A DNA stretch of 64,000 bases from Hylemonella sp. (GCF_027532185.1 NZ_JAPZSV010000001.1:287955-351954), one strand, 5' to 3'. Shown: positions 1 through 8,788, numbered from the stretch's first letter. Made by a program: numbers and translations. Notes: a model not told the origin generated them from the letters alone.

Positions 1-128
1 ACCAGCATATCTTCCATCACGTCACGCACGCTGGGGCGTATCTCGGTGGTGAAGACACGCAGCAGGAAAAACGCCGCAATTCCGTTGAGCAGGAAGAAGA
101 CGAAGAACAGGCGTATGCCGAGTTTCAT
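1..128 (-). CDS. creC: Sensor histidine kinase CreC, N-terminal part (cut by window edge)
   Basis: Only the first 42 codons are in the window; the gene runs off the left edge. The translation begins MKLGIRLFFVFFLLNG, a hydrophobic first membrane segment, followed by a periplasmic start resembling E. coli CreC (EIRPSVRDVMED here, EVKPGVRRATEG there). The ATG overlaps the creB stop by 4 nt (ATGA), which implies translational coupling. CreC is the inner-membrane kinase partner of CreB. The kinase domain itself is not visible, so the call rests on the N-terminus and on the adjacent creB. Confidence 0.8.
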   Translation of the reverse strand, partial: MKLGIRLFFVFFLLNGIAAFFLLRVFTTEIRPSVRDVMEDML

Positions 129-832
129 CGGGCGACCAAGCTGTAACCCATGCCACGGTGGGTGACAATGCAGTCCTTGTCCGCACCGGCATCGCGCAGC
201 TTGGACCGCAAAGTCTTGATGTGCGTGTCGACGGTACGATCCATGCTGTCTACGGTCTGCCCCCACACCGCCTCGATCAGCTTGTCGCGGCTGTATATCC
301 GGCCATTGCCCTGCAACAGCGTCGCCAATAAGCCATATTCCAGTCGTGTGAGCGGCAGCGCAACACCCCGGAAACTGACTCGCTGGCCTTCCCGGTCAAG
401 GACAAATGGACTGTCCGGAACCCTCCCCTCAAGTCTGCCAAGAGGGTGACCCGAAACGCTGCGACGCAGCAGGGCACGCATGCGCGCCACCAGCTCTCGC
501 GGGCTGAAAGGCTTGGCGACATAGTCGTCTGCACCCAGCTCAAGCCCGAGTACGCGGTCCAGCTCCTCGCTGCGTGCGCTCAAAACGAGGATAGGCATGC
601 CAGCGGTCTCGGGCCCGCTGCGCAGATCACGACAAAGGTCGAGGCCGCTGCCGTCGGGTAAGCCTACATCAAGAACCACCAGATCGAAAGGACGGCTCGA
701 TAGCTCTCGTCGAGCATCCCGCACCAGGGGGCAGTGGGTCAAAACAAAGCCCTCGCGCTGGACTGCAAATGCAATCGTACTGGCGATGGCGGGCTCGTCC
801 TCAAGTAGCAGAATCTGCGTGCCGTCCCTCAT
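125..832 (-). CDS. creB: Response regulator CreB (OmpR/PhoB type)
   Basis: A 235-residue two-domain response regulator. The receiver domain (about 1-120) has the acidic pair E11-D12, the phospho-acceptor D55 (VLDVGLPD) and K107 in AKPFSPRE. The C-terminal winged helix (about 140-235) ends with DRTVDTHIKTLRSKLR and HRGMGYSLVAR. These blocks match E. coli CreB closely, including ARSEELDRVLGLELGADDYV. It is co-transcribed with creC. In enterobacteria CreBC responds to carbon source and cell-wall stress; which genes it controls here cannot be seen. Confidence 0.93.
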   Translation of the reverse strand: MRDGTQILLLEDEPAIASTIAFAVQREGFVLTHCPLVRDARRELSSRPFDLVVLDVGLPDGSGLDLCRDLRSGPETAGMPILVLSARSEELDRVLGLELGADDYVAKPFSPRELVARMRALLRRSVSGHPLGRLEGRVPDSPFVLDREGQRVSFRGVALPLTRLEYGLLATLLQGNGRIYSRDKLIEAVWGQTVDSMDRTVDTHIKTLRSKLRDAGADKDCIVTHRGMGYSLVAR

Positions 833-943
833 GATTTCCTTCGTCTGACTCGTCGAGACAAGCTTATCAAGCTTTCGGCGCGCACCACGGCTCCATCACG
901 AGCCCGACGGCCCTCTCGCCATCACAGGAAAAAGTACAACAGC

Positions 944-1291
944 TCAGGGCTGGCCGTTCGGCCACTGCAGCTCGAGCAGCTTCCAGCCGCTGCCCGACTG
1001 CTTCTGCACCGCACAACGGTACTCGTAGCGGACCATGGGCGCACCAAAGCGTACCTGGGCCAGCAGGGCGCCGGAGGACTGCCAGACCTCGGGCTTGCCC
1101 GCCCAGCGCGCGTCCCTGACGTCCACGGGCTGGGCCGGCTGCGAGCCGTCGACCTTGGGCTTGCCCAGGGTCTTGAGGGTGGCCATGGCGTACTGCTGAC
1201 AGGCATAGGCCGCATAACGCGCGTCGTCCGGGTCGGCGGCGCAGGCCAGGCTGCTGGCCAGCAAAAGGGGAAGGAGCGGTTTCAGGTTCAT
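944..1291 (-). CDS. Small exported protein of unknown function
   Basis: A 115-residue protein with a clear signal peptide (MNLKPLLPLLLASSLACAA, cleavage near residue 19-20). The mature part is about 95 residues with two cysteines (YACQQ and YRCAV) that could form a disulfide. No family is recognised. It starts 11 nt after the stop of the upstream crotonase gene on the same strand, so the two probably share a transcript. The 111 bp between it and creB hold no gene. Confidence 0.7.
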   Translation of the reverse strand: MNLKPLLPLLLASSLACAADPDDARYAAYACQQYAMATLKTLGKPKVDGSQPAQPVDVRDARWAGKPEVWQSSGALLAQVRFGAPMVRYEYRCAVQKQSGSGWKLLELQWPNGQP

Positions 1292-1302
1292 GCAGAACAG
1301 AC

Positions 1303-2136
1303 TCAGCCCAGTTCACGGAAGGAACGCAGCGCCGCCAGCGGCGGGAACTGGCCGGCACGCTTTTCCTTCATGGCCGTCACGGCTTCGAGCACGTGCTTGT
1401 TGCTCCAGATCGCGCCCTGCAGCCAGCCCATCTGCCTGAGTGCATCGTCGACGCCGTGGTCGCGCGCGTAGTGCAGGGCCTGCTTGGTGCCCCAGATGGC
1501 CACGGGCGGCTTGGCGGCAATCTCCTGAGCGGTCTGTAGGGCACCGGCCAACAGCGCCTCCGGCGTATCGAAGACCTGGTTGACCAGGCCATAGCCCAGG
1601 GCCTGCGCGGCCGGCATGCGCCGGCCTGTATAGGCCAGCTCCTTGACCACGCCCAGCGGGATCAGCTTGGGCAGGCGCTGCAAAGTGCCCACGTCGGCCA
1701 CCATGCCGATGTTGATTTCCTGGATGCAGAAGAAGGTGTCGTTCGTCGCATAGCGCAGACAGCAGGCACTGACCATGTCCACCGCGCCGCCGATGCAGCC
1801 GCCCTGGATGGCCGCGATCACCGGAATGCGCAGGCTCTCCAGCTTGCTGAAGGTGCCCTGCATATCGGTGAGCAGGTCGAAGATGGCGGCGCGGCCCTCG
1901 GCGCTACGGTCGTCCAGCGTGATGGCGCCACCAAAGGTCTCCAGCGCCATGCCGGCGCTGAAATGCTTGCCCGTGCTGCTGATGACGAGCACGCGCGCTT
2001 CCTGCCCGGTGTGCAGTTGGGTGAGCACCTGATCCAGCTCGCGCCAGAACAGCGGGTGCATGGTGTTCATGGCCTCGGGCCGGTTGAGCACCAGATGGGC
2101 GATATGGTCCTGGATGGACAGCGTGAAGCACTGCAT
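1303..2136 (-). CDS. Crotonase family, dienoyl-CoA isomerase-like
   Basis: Enoyl-CoA hydratase/isomerase fold of 277 residues from the preferred ATG at 2136, which has AGGAG 8 nt upstream; an in-frame ATG at 2142 lies too close to that site. The oxyanion-hole segments are HFSAGMAL (58-65) and IQGGCIGGAVD (110-120). The block QEINIGMVADVGTLQRLPK places E140 and D148 with the same spacing as the catalytic Glu/Asp pair of mammalian delta3,5-delta2,4-dienoyl-CoA isomerase (KEVDVGLAADVGTLQRLPK). The likely role is beta-oxidation of unsaturated fatty acids. An ordinary enoyl-CoA hydratase is the alternative. Confidence 0.85.
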   Translation of the reverse strand: MQCFTLSIQDHIAHLVLNRPEAMNTMHPLFWRELDQVLTQLHTGQEARVLVISSTGKHFSAGMALETFGGAITLDDRSAEGRAAIFDLLTDMQGTFSKLESLRIPVIAAIQGGCIGGAVDMVSACCLRYATNDTFFCIQEINIGMVADVGTLQRLPKLIPLGVVKELAYTGRRMPAAQALGYGLVNQVFDTPEALLAGALQTAQEIAAKPPVAIWGTKQALHYARDHGVDDALRQMGWLQGAIWSNKHVLEAVTAMKEKRAGQFPPLAALRSFRELG

Positions 2137-2230
2137 GGTCATGTCTCCTGTTTTCCCTCGAGGGTCTGGATACACTCTACAGGACGCGGCGGCAAGAGCA
2201 TGTCACCCGCGCGTAAGCAGCCTCTTCTCG

Positions 2231-2740
2231 ATGAAACGCCGACACTACCTCGTACTGCAAGCCAGTCTGCTCACCGGAGGCGCCATGGCCGACACCCCCA
2301 AGGTTCAATCGCTCGACGACGTTCAGCGCTGGCTCGACCGCCTGCAGCGCGCCCGCACGGTGCGCAGCAGCAGCGACTGGACACTGCGCGCCGTGCTGGA
2401 ACATCTGGCGCATAGCGTCGAGATGAGCCTGGACGGTTTTCCGCAGCCCAAGGGCACGCTGTTCCGCGCCACCGTGGGGCCTGCAGCCTTCGCCTTCTTC
2501 AAGTGGCGCGGCCGCATGAGCCATGGCCTGACCGAGCCCATCCCCGGCGCGCCAGCCCTGCCCCAGCTCGACGATTGGCAGCCCGGTGCCACCCGTCTGC
2601 GTCTGGCTGTGGCGCGCTTCCAGGCGCACCGCGGGGCGCTGCAGCCCCACTTTGCCTACGGCCCGCTGGACCATGCCGACTATGCGCTGGCCCACGCCCT
2701 GCACGTGGCGAACCATCAGGACGAGATCGTGGTGGGCTGA
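2231..2740 (+). CDS. DUF1569 family protein
   Basis: A 169-residue protein beginning MKRRHYLVLQASLLTGGAMA, a short hydrophobic leader that may be a Tat/Sec signal. It carries the family blocks DWTLRAVLEHLAHSVEMSL, FPQPKGTLFRATVG, RMSHGLTEPIPGAP and HVANHQDEI. The family (DUF1569, related to DinB-like four-helix bundles) has no settled function. The frame is open further upstream, but those codons would run into the divergent crotonase gene, so the ATG at 2231 is preferred. It is divergent from the crotonase gene and convergent with dinB. Confidence 0.75.
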   Translation: MKRRHYLVLQASLLTGGAMADTPKVQSLDDVQRWLDRLQRARTVRSSSDWTLRAVLEHLAHSVEMSLDGFPQPKGTLFRATVGPAAFAFFKWRGRMSHGLTEPIPGAPALPQLDDWQPGATRLRLAVARFQAHRGALQPHFAYGPLDHADYALAHALHVANHQDEIVVG

Positions 2741-2755
2741 GCGGGGCCGCGAGGT

Positions 2756-3976
2756 TCAGAACAGCAACCCCGAAGCAGGCTCGGCCGGCACAGCCGGCGT
2801 TGCTATCGCAGCCCCCACGCGCTGCAGCGAGCCCACGCGCACACCGAGCAGGCGCAGGCGGCGCGTGAGATCCACGCGCTTGAGGCAGGCGCCAGCCGCC
2901 TGACGTATGGCCTTGGCGTCGGCGACGGCCTGCTCCAGCGTCTGGTCGCGCGTCACGCTCTTGAAATCGTCGTAACGCAGCTTGATGCCGATGGTGCGAC
3001 CTTCATAGCCCTTGCGCTGCAGGTCGGCCGCCACGCGCTCGCACAGGGCCGTGAAGATGGCGCCGAGCTCGGCCTTGTCGCGCACAGCGTGCAGATCTCG
3101 CTCGAAGGTGGTCTCGCGGCTGATGGACACGGGCTCGCTCTCCGTCACCACCGGGCGCTCGTCGCGGCCCCAGGATGCCTCGTGCAGCCAGGCGCCGTAG
3201 CTCTTGCCAAAGCGCTCGACCAGCCAGCCCGGGTCCTGCGCAGCGAGCTCGCCGATGGTGTGGATGCCCAGGGCCTGTAGCTTGGCGTCGGTCTTGGGGC
3301 CCACGCCATTGATCTTGCGGCAGGGCAGCGGCCAGATCAGGGTCTGCAGGTCCTCCGGCCGCACGATGGAGATGCCCTTGGGCTTGTGGAACTCGCTGGC
3401 CATCTTGGCCAGCAGCTTGTTGGGGGCGACGCCGATGGAACAGGTCAGCCCTGTGGCGTCCAGGATGCTTTTCTGGATCAGCAGCGCCAGCACGCGCCCG
3501 CCCTCGCGCTGGCCACCGGGCACCTGCGTGAAGTCGATGTAGACCTCGTCCACGCCGCGGTCCTCCATGACCGGGGCGATCTCGGTGATCACCTCCTTGA
3601 AGCGCCGCGAGTACTTGCGGTACTCGTCGAAATCCACCGGCAGCAGGATGGCCTGCGGGCACAGGGCGGCGGCCTTCATCAGGCCCATGGCCGAGCCCAC
3701 GCCGAAGGCGCGCGCAGGATAGGTAGCGGTGGTGATGACACCACGGCCGGCGTAATCCTTGAGCAGGGGGAACTCGGCGACCGGGATCTCCGACAGCGGC
3801 TGCCCCGCATACTTCTGCAGCAGCGCATCGTCGTCGCGCCGGCGCCGCCCACCGATCACCACCGGCAGGCCCTGCAGCTGCGGGTAGCGCAGCAGCTCCA
3901 CCGAGGCATAGAACGCATCCATGTCCAGGTGCGCGATGCGGCGCGGCAGATCGGAAACGGGCCTCGTGGAATTCAC
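2756..3976 (-). CDS. dinB: DNA polymerase IV (Y-family translesion polymerase)
   Basis: A 406-residue Y-family polymerase from a GTG start at 3976. The palm signatures are RRIAHLDMDAFYASVE with metal ligand D18 and RGVDEVYIDF with D143-E144. The helix-hairpin-helix (KINGVGPKTDAKLQALGI) and little-finger domain follow. The insertion at about 45-80 (RRRRDDDALLQKYAG...) is of a kind I associate with Burkholderiales homologues. The frame is open to 4237, but a start there would lie inside the divergent gene and add unrelated sequence. No LexA-like CTGT-N8-ACAG palindrome is visible between the two starts. Confidence 0.93.
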   Translation of the reverse strand: MNSTRPVSDLPRRIAHLDMDAFYASVELLRYPQLQGLPVVIGGRRRRDDDALLQKYAGQPLSEIPVAEFPLLKDYAGRGVITTATYPARAFGVGSAMGLMKAAALCPQAILLPVDFDEYRKYSRRFKEVITEIAPVMEDRGVDEVYIDFTQVPGGQREGGRVLALLIQKSILDATGLTCSIGVAPNKLLAKMASEFHKPKGISIVRPEDLQTLIWPLPCRKINGVGPKTDAKLQALGIHTIGELAAQDPGWLVERFGKSYGAWLHEASWGRDERPVVTESEPVSISRETTFERDLHAVRDKAELGAIFTALCERVAADLQRKGYEGRTIGIKLRYDDFKSVTRDQTLEQAVADAKAIRQAAGACLKRVDLTRRLRLLGVRVGSLQRVGAAIATPAVPAEPASGLLF

Positions 3977-4034
3977 CCGGCAAGCATAGCGTGCAGAATG
4001 CCGACCACAGACCCACGCCTCTTGCGGAGACCTC

Positions 4035-4631
4035 ATGCACAAACGTGAATTCCTGGCCGCTGCCGGCACAGCGGCCCTGGCCACGACGGCCCCCCCTGCC
4101 CTCGCGTCCTCAGGACAGAGTGGCCCGCCGCTGCTGACCATCAGCGGCGCCATCGGGCGCGGCAACCGCGGCGCGCTGGACCCGGCGCTGGACCAGATGA
4201 TGGCCAAGCAGCAGATCCGCTTCGATCGCGCCCACACCTTCGACTACCGAGCTCTCACGTCCCTGCCCGCGGTGAGCATCCGCCCCACACTCGAGTACGA
4301 CGCCAAGGTGCACACCCTGGGCGGCCCCCTGCTGGGCCAGGTGATCGAGGCCACGGGCGCACGCCTGGACAGCACGCTCAAGCTGGTGCTGCGCGCCATC
4401 GACGGCTACACCGTCAACCTCACGCTGGCGCAGGCGCGGCGCTACCGCTTCATCGTCGCGACCCATCTGGACGGGCGGCCCATGCCGCTGGGCGGCCTGG
4501 GCCCGCTGTGGGCCGTGTTCGACGCCGACCGCCACCCCGATGTGCTGGCCCGCCCCCTGGCCGAGCGCTACGCCCAGTGCCCCTGGGGGCTGTACCACAT
4601 CGAGGTGCAGGCGACTCAGGCCGTCGGGTAG
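4035..4631 (+). CDS. Tat-exported protein, molybdopterin-oxidoreductase-like domain (tentative)
   Basis: A 198-residue protein. The N-terminus MHKREFLAAAGTAALATTAPPALA resembles a Tat signal, although the twin-arginine is reduced to KR. The mature part (LLTISGAIGRGNRGALDPALD, PTLEYDAKVHTLGGPLL, LRAIDGYTVNLTL) resembles small proteins annotated as having a sulfite-oxidase-like molybdopterin-binding domain. I see no conserved cofactor cysteine, so cofactor binding is doubtful. It is divergent from dinB, and its 3' end overlaps the convergent lldD-like gene by 16 nt. Confidence 0.6.
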   Translation: MHKREFLAAAGTAALATTAPPALASSGQSGPPLLTISGAIGRGNRGALDPALDQMMAKQQIRFDRAHTFDYRALTSLPAVSIRPTLEYDAKVHTLGGPLLGQVIEATGARLDSTLKLVLRAIDGYTVNLTLAQARRYRFIVATHLDGRPMPLGGLGPLWAVFDADRHPDVLARPLAERYAQCPWGLYHIEVQATQAVG

Positions 4632-5773
4632 GTGCCGGGCAGCAGGATGCTGCGGTCCACGGTGTTGATGTCGGTGTGGCCGCAGAAGGCCATGGTGATG
4701 TCCAGTTCCTTGTGGATGATCTCCAGCGCCTTGGTCACGCCGGCCTCACCCATGGCGCCCAGGCCATAGGCCATGGCGCGGCCGATATAGACCGCGCGCG
4801 CGCCCAGGGCCCGGGCCTTGAGCACGTCCTGGCCAGAGCGGATGCCGCCGTCCATGTGCACCTCGATGCGGTTGCCCACGGCCTCCACAATGGCCGGCAG
4901 CGCCTCGATGCTGCTCTGGGCGCCGTCGAGCTGACGGCCGCCGTGGTTGGAAACCACGATGGCATCCGCGCCGGTGTCAACGGCCAGCCGGGCGTCTTCC
5001 ACGTCCTGGATGCCCTTGAGGATGAGTTTGCCGCCCCAGCGCTGCTTGACCCATTCGATATCGGCCCAGCTCAGCGCCGGGTCGAACTGCTGGGCCGTCC
5101 AGGCCGAGAGCGAGCTCATGTTCTCCACGCCCTGAACATGGCCCACGATGTTGCCGAACTCGCGCCGCGTGGCGCCCAGCATGCCCAGCGCCCAGCGCGG
5201 CTTGGTCGCGATATTGAGAATATTGGGGAGGGTCAACTTGGGCGGGGCCGACAGGCCGTTCTTCAGATCCTTGTGGCGCTGGCCCAGAATCTGCAGGTCC
5301 AGCGTGACCACCAGGGCCGAGCAGCGCGCGGCCTTGGCGCGCTCGATCAGGCGCTCCATGAAGCCACGGTCCTTCATCATGTAGAGCTGGAACCAGAAAG
5401 GGTGGCCGTCCGTACCCTTGCTCACGTCCTCGATGGAACAGATGCTCATGGTCGAAAGCGTGAAAGGGATGCCGAAGCGCTTGGCCGCACGCGCCGCGAG
5501 GATCTCGCCATCGGCATGCTGCATGCCCGTCAGGCCCACGGGCGCGATCGCCACCGGCATGGCCACGTCCTGGCCAATCATGGTGGAGCGCGTCGTGCGG
5601 CCCTCCATGTTGACGGCCACGCGCTGGCGCAGCCGGATTTTCTGAAAATCGCTGCTGTTGGCACGGTAGGTGGTCTCGGTCCACGAGCCGCTGTCGGCGT
5701 AGTCGTAGAACATGCGCGGGACGCGCTTTTGCGCCAGGACGCGCAAGTCTTCGATATTGGTGATGACGGGCAT
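4616..5773 (-). CDS. lldD: FMN-dependent alpha-hydroxy-acid oxidase, L-lactate dehydrogenase type
   Basis: A 385-residue TIM-barrel flavoprotein. FMN and substrate segments include YDYADSGSWTETTYR (23-37), PVAIAPVGLTGMQHADGE (73-90), LVVTLDLQILGQRHKD and ILKGIQDVEDA. The catalytic block SNHGGRQLDGAQSSIEALP contains H277 and R280. MDGGIRSGQDVLKALG-type phosphate binding follows. The length matches LldD of E. coli. It probably oxidises L-lactate to pyruvate and feeds electrons to the respiratory chain; glycolate or mandelate specificity cannot be excluded. No permease or regulator gene lies beside it. Confidence 0.88.
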   Translation of the reverse strand: MPVITNIEDLRVLAQKRVPRMFYDYADSGSWTETTYRANSSDFQKIRLRQRVAVNMEGRTTRSTMIGQDVAMPVAIAPVGLTGMQHADGEILAARAAKRFGIPFTLSTMSICSIEDVSKGTDGHPFWFQLYMMKDRGFMERLIERAKAARCSALVVTLDLQILGQRHKDLKNGLSAPPKLTLPNILNIATKPRWALGMLGATRREFGNIVGHVQGVENMSSLSAWTAQQFDPALSWADIEWVKQRWGGKLILKGIQDVEDARLAVDTGADAIVVSNHGGRQLDGAQSSIEALPAIVEAVGNRIEVHMDGGIRSGQDVLKARALGARAVYIGRAMAYGLGAMGEAGVTKALEIIHKELDITMAFCGHTDINTVDRSILLPGTYPTA

Positions 5774-5867
5774 TCTTGTGTCTCCGGTTCAGATCAACCG
5801 GTGATTATCCAGTGAATCCTGACCCCAACTTGACCCATGGCCAACCGCATCAGGCGATGGCTGCCGT

Positions 5868-6977
5868 TCACTCGCCCAGGCAGATGTCCAGGTCGCGCGC
5901 GGTCTGCAAGGTGTCGCTGTCGGCCGGCACGGCCTTCATGCGCCCGGCCACCTCGGCCAGCGGCACATAGACCACATTGGGGTGCGCCAGCGAGACCATC
6001 ACGCCACTCAGTCCCTGCGCCAGCCCGCGCACGGCCGCGGTACCGAAACGCTTGGCCGCGATGCGGTCGAAGGACGAGGGGCTGCCACCGCGCAGCAGAT
6101 GCCCCAGCACCACCACACGTGCCTCCTTGCCCGTGAGCCGTGCCAATTCGGCCGCCACCTGCTCGCCGATGCCGCCCAGGCGCTCGGCCCGCCCCACCTC
6201 GGCCGCTGCCTGCACGGCACGCTGGCCGGCGCGCGGTTGCGCGCCCTCGGCCACCACGACCAGGGTGTAGGAGCGGCCCCGGCTGTCGCGCGCGCGCACC
6301 TTGGCCGCCACGCTGGCCAGGTCGTAGGGGATCTCAGGCAGCAGGATGGCGTGCGCCCCGCCCGCAATGCCCGCGTGCAGGGCAATCCATCCCGCATAAC
6401 GCCCCATGACCTCGACCACCATGATGCGCTGGTGGCTCTCGGCCGTGCTGTGCAGGCGGTCCAGGCACTCGGTGGCGAAGGACACGGCCGTGTCGAAACC
6501 GAAGGTGGTGTGGGTCTTGTCCAGGTCGTTGTCGATGGTCTTGGGCACGCCGATCACGCGCAGGCCGCGCTGGTGCAGGGCGTTGGCGATCGTCAGGCTG
6601 CCATCGCCGCCCACGGAGACCAGGGCGTCAATGCCCTCGCGCCGGAAGTAGTCCAGGATCTCCCGACTGCGGTCCACGGCTCGGGTGGAGCCATCCGGCT
6701 GCCGCTGCGGGTACTCCAACGGGTTGCCCTTGTTGGTCGAACCCAGCATGGTGCCTCCCAGGTGCGAGATGCCACGCACGCGCTCGCGCGTGAGCGCGAT
6801 GACGCCGCCCTCTGGGTAGCGCCCGGGCTCCAGGATGCCGTTGAACCCGTCGCGTATGCCCACACAGTCCCAGCCCCGCTGGGCCGCGGCCCAGACCACA
6901 GAGCTGATGACGGCGTTGAGACCGGGGGCGTCACCGCCACCGGTGCAGAGGGCGATGCGACGGATGGAGTTCGTCAT
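5868..6977 (-). CDS. 6-phosphofructokinase (group III-like)
   Basis: A 369-residue PFK. It has the nucleotide loop TGGGDAPGLNAV (12-23), GGDGS (123-127), the catalytic PKTIDND (145-151), VEVMGRYAGWIALHAG and the C-terminal FDRIAAKRFGTAAV. Gly in GGDGS normally marks ATP use and GGDD marks pyrophosphate use. Lys in PKTIDND is typical of PPi enzymes and of the long group III ATP enzymes. The combination favours an ATP-dependent group III enzyme, but the donor is not certain. Many relatives lack PFK and use the Entner-Doudoroff route, so its presence is metabolically informative. Confidence 0.87.
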   Translation of the reverse strand: MTNSIRRIALCTGGGDAPGLNAVISSVVWAAAQRGWDCVGIRDGFNGILEPGRYPEGGVIALTRERVRGISHLGGTMLGSTNKGNPLEYPQRQPDGSTRAVDRSREILDYFRREGIDALVSVGGDGSLTIANALHQRGLRVIGVPKTIDNDLDKTHTTFGFDTAVSFATECLDRLHSTAESHQRIMVVEVMGRYAGWIALHAGIAGGAHAILLPEIPYDLASVAAKVRARDSRGRSYTLVVVAEGAQPRAGQRAVQAAAEVGRAERLGGIGEQVAAELARLTGKEARVVVLGHLLRGGSPSSFDRIAAKRFGTAAVRGLAQGLSGVMVSLAHPNVVYVPLAEVAGRMKAVPADSDTLQTARDLDICLGE

Positions 6978-7085
6978 GCGAGGCAGTGTAGCGCCCCAGC
7001 CATCAACGCACAGCAGGTGGGGAGGCCGGCAGGTCGTGCCACTCTGGACGGCGACCGACTCGACACCAGCCTCTGCCGCCTGGCC

Positions 7086-7580
7086 TCAGGACGCGCAGGC
7101 CTCGCCCGGCTCGTGCCCGCAGGAGGGCAAGGCGGTGTCGGCCGTGGCGGGTGCACCGGCCTTGAAGGACTCGGCCGTGGTGTCGTAACCCTTTTCCTGC
7201 AGATAGGCCACAAGGCCAGCGTCCATGCTCTCGGCGTGCCCCGGAAACCACTCGACCAGGGCCTCGATCATGCTGCCGATGTATTCGGTCTCGCCGTTGA
7301 GCGCGCGACGCTCCACCTCTTTCATCACCTGCAGCACGCTGGCGTGCTGGCCGAAGTGGCAGAAGTCCTCGGGGATGCCGCAGGCGCGCATCCAGCGCTC
7401 TTCCATGGCGAAGTGTTCCACGGTGTGATTCAGCAGATCGCGGTAGACACCGAGCTTCTGGTCGGCCGGGGCGGCCGTGGTGGCGTTGATCAGGTCCACG
7501 AATTCCTGGTGCGTGTGGTCGGTGCGGGCATCGCCCAACACGAGCGATTCGCTCCAGTTCAGGGTATGGGTGGCGGACAT
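7086..7580 (-). CDS. Bacteriohemerythrin
   Basis: A 164-residue single-domain hemerythrin that binds O2 at a di-iron site in a four-helix bundle. Candidate ligands in the expected order are H24 (DHTHQEF), H56 and E60 (HTVEHFAMEE), H75 and H79 (CHFGQHA), and H115 and D120 (WFPGHAESMD). The ATG at 7580 is preferred because AAGGA sits 6 nt upstream; an ATG two codons earlier abuts that site. The Cys-containing tail (SCGHEPGEACAS) is unusual. No signal peptide is present, so it is cytoplasmic. It lies downstream of the cupredoxin gene, 115 bp away. Confidence 0.9.
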   Translation of the reverse strand: MSATHTLNWSESLVLGDARTDHTHQEFVDLINATTAAPADQKLGVYRDLLNHTVEHFAMEERWMRACGIPEDFCHFGQHASVLQVMKEVERRALNGETEYIGSMIEALVEWFPGHAESMDAGLVAYLQEKGYDTTAESFKAGAPATADTALPSCGHEPGEACAS

Positions 7581-7695
7581 GGTCATTCCTTCTCGGGCCG
7601 TATCGGCGTGTCGGCAAGAGGCCCGGCCATGTGTCGCGAGGTGACAGAGGCGGGCTTGCCGGATTTCGCCCCGGATCATAGCCCAGCCCCTGGCC

Positions 7696-8352
7696 TCAGA
7701 GCCGGCGCCGGCGGGGTACCACCCCAAGCTGTACGGTCTGCTGCAGCGTGGTAGCCCCGAGCTGCAGGGCCTGGCGCGGCGGCTCCACCAGCAGCTCCGG
7801 ATGCCAGACGCGCAGTTCCACCTGGCCCGCCGGCAGGCCCTCGAAGCGGGCTACCCCGCTCTCGTCGGTCTTGAGCGTCCAGGCCGAGTCGGTGACGAAG
7901 ACATGGCCACGCATGGAGCCGTGCAGATGGCAGCCCAGCAGCACGACGCCAGGCTTGTCCACCACCAGTTCCGTGGCGGCGGGTGCCTGCCCGGCCGCGC
8001 GGCCCGCGAGGCGGAACTCGAACCCCGCCGGTGCGTTCGGGTCCAGCGCGGCCAGACCGGTGGCCTGCGTGCCGCGCACATGGTGGTCCCAGCGGTCGAG
8101 ATTGGCGAAGCGCAGCTGCGTGCCTGGCACCACGACGGTCAGGGCCGGCACAAAGCGCATGCGCTCCTGCTCGATCAGCACGGGGCCGGGCGGTGGCGCT
8201 GAGGCCGGCGCAGCACGACCGACCGGGTAGAGCACCACCACGGCTTCCGCCAGGGGCTTGCCCTCGCGGTCCTGCACCTGGACGTGCAGGCCGGAGGCCT
8301 GCGCGGCCCAGCAGACCAGCTGTGTGGACGCGATGCAGAGGAGTTTGCGCAT
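7696..8352 (-). CDS. Exported cupredoxin-like (blue copper) protein
   Basis: A 218-residue protein with a signal peptide (MRKLLCIASTQLVCWAAQA). The copper-site candidates are H90/H91 in RWDHHVRG and C141, H144 and M147 in GCHLHGSMRGHVFV, the cupredoxin order His...Cys-His-Met. The C-terminal block (LKTDESGVARFEGLPAGQVELRVWHPEL) is a carboxypeptidase-regulatory-like beta sandwich. Homologues are often labelled methylamine utilization protein, but no mau genes are present here. Its start is 1 nt after the stop of the globin gene. It is probably periplasmic and an electron carrier or copper-binding protein. Confidence 0.82.
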   Translation of the reverse strand: MRKLLCIASTQLVCWAAQASGLHVQVQDREGKPLAEAVVVLYPVGRAAPASAPPPGPVLIEQERMRFVPALTVVVPGTQLRFANLDRWDHHVRGTQATGLAALDPNAPAGFEFRLAGRAAGQAPAATELVVDKPGVVLLGCHLHGSMRGHVFVTDSAWTLKTDESGVARFEGLPAGQVELRVWHPELLVEPPRQALQLGATTLQQTVQLGVVPRRRRL

Positions 8353-8353
8353 C

Positions 8354-8788
8354 TCAACGCTCCGTGATTATGTCGCGGTGCATGGGCGCCAGCAGGGCCA
8401 GCAGGCGGTTCTGCTGTGTGAAAGGGATGCCCCGGGCGTCCATGGCGGCCTGCAGGTCTTCCACCAGAGCATTGAATTCGTGCTTGCGGATGCCCATGTC
8501 GGCATGCGCGGCCTTCATGTCGGCGCCCTCGTACTTGCAGGGGCCGCCGCTGAGCTGGCAGAACTGATCGCTCAGACTGTCCTTGAGAGCCTTGGGATTG
8601 GTGTCCTTGAAGTGGTGCTTGATGCGCTCATCCCGCAGGACGCGCCCGACAAAATCATCGACCAGGGCCGTGATGCCAGCTTTCTGGCCCAGGGCCTGGT
8701 AGAGCGTGTCAGAAGCAGCTTGGGTCTGGGCTTGAGCGCCCAGCACCACACCCAGAAACAGGAAGCAAACAGCGAAGAATTTTTTCAC
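8354..8788 (-). CDS. Exported group 1 truncated hemoglobin
   Basis: A 144-residue protein with a signal peptide (MKKFFAVCFLFLGVVLGAQA), followed by a 2-over-2 globin domain: LYQALGQKAGITALVDDFVGRV, a B/E region with HHFKDTNPKALKDSLSDQFCQLSGGPCKYEGADM, and the proximal histidine H95 in MKAAHADMGI. Export to the periplasm is unusual for this mostly cytoplasmic family. It lies between the DUF3034 gene (38 bp upstream) and the cupredoxin gene (1 nt downstream), so all three are probably one transcript. Functions known in the family are O2 or NO binding and NO dioxygenation; the role here is unknown. Confidence 0.88.
   Translation of the reverse strand: MKKFFAVCFLFLGVVLGAQAQTQAASDTLYQALGQKAGITALVDDFVGRVLRDERIKHHFKDTNPKALKDSLSDQFCQLSGGPCKYEGADMKAAHADMGIRKHEFNALVEDLQAAMDARGIPFTQQNRLLALLAPMHRDIITER

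Noticed and set aside
3976..4237. Longer N-terminus of dinB
   Set aside because: It would overlap the divergent exported-protein gene by 203 bp, and polymerase IV homologues begin just before RRIAHLDMDAF.
5982..7754. A 590-codon plus-strand frame over phosphofructokinase and hemerythrin
   Set aside because: It is antisense to two recognised genes and has no similarity to any family that I can see.
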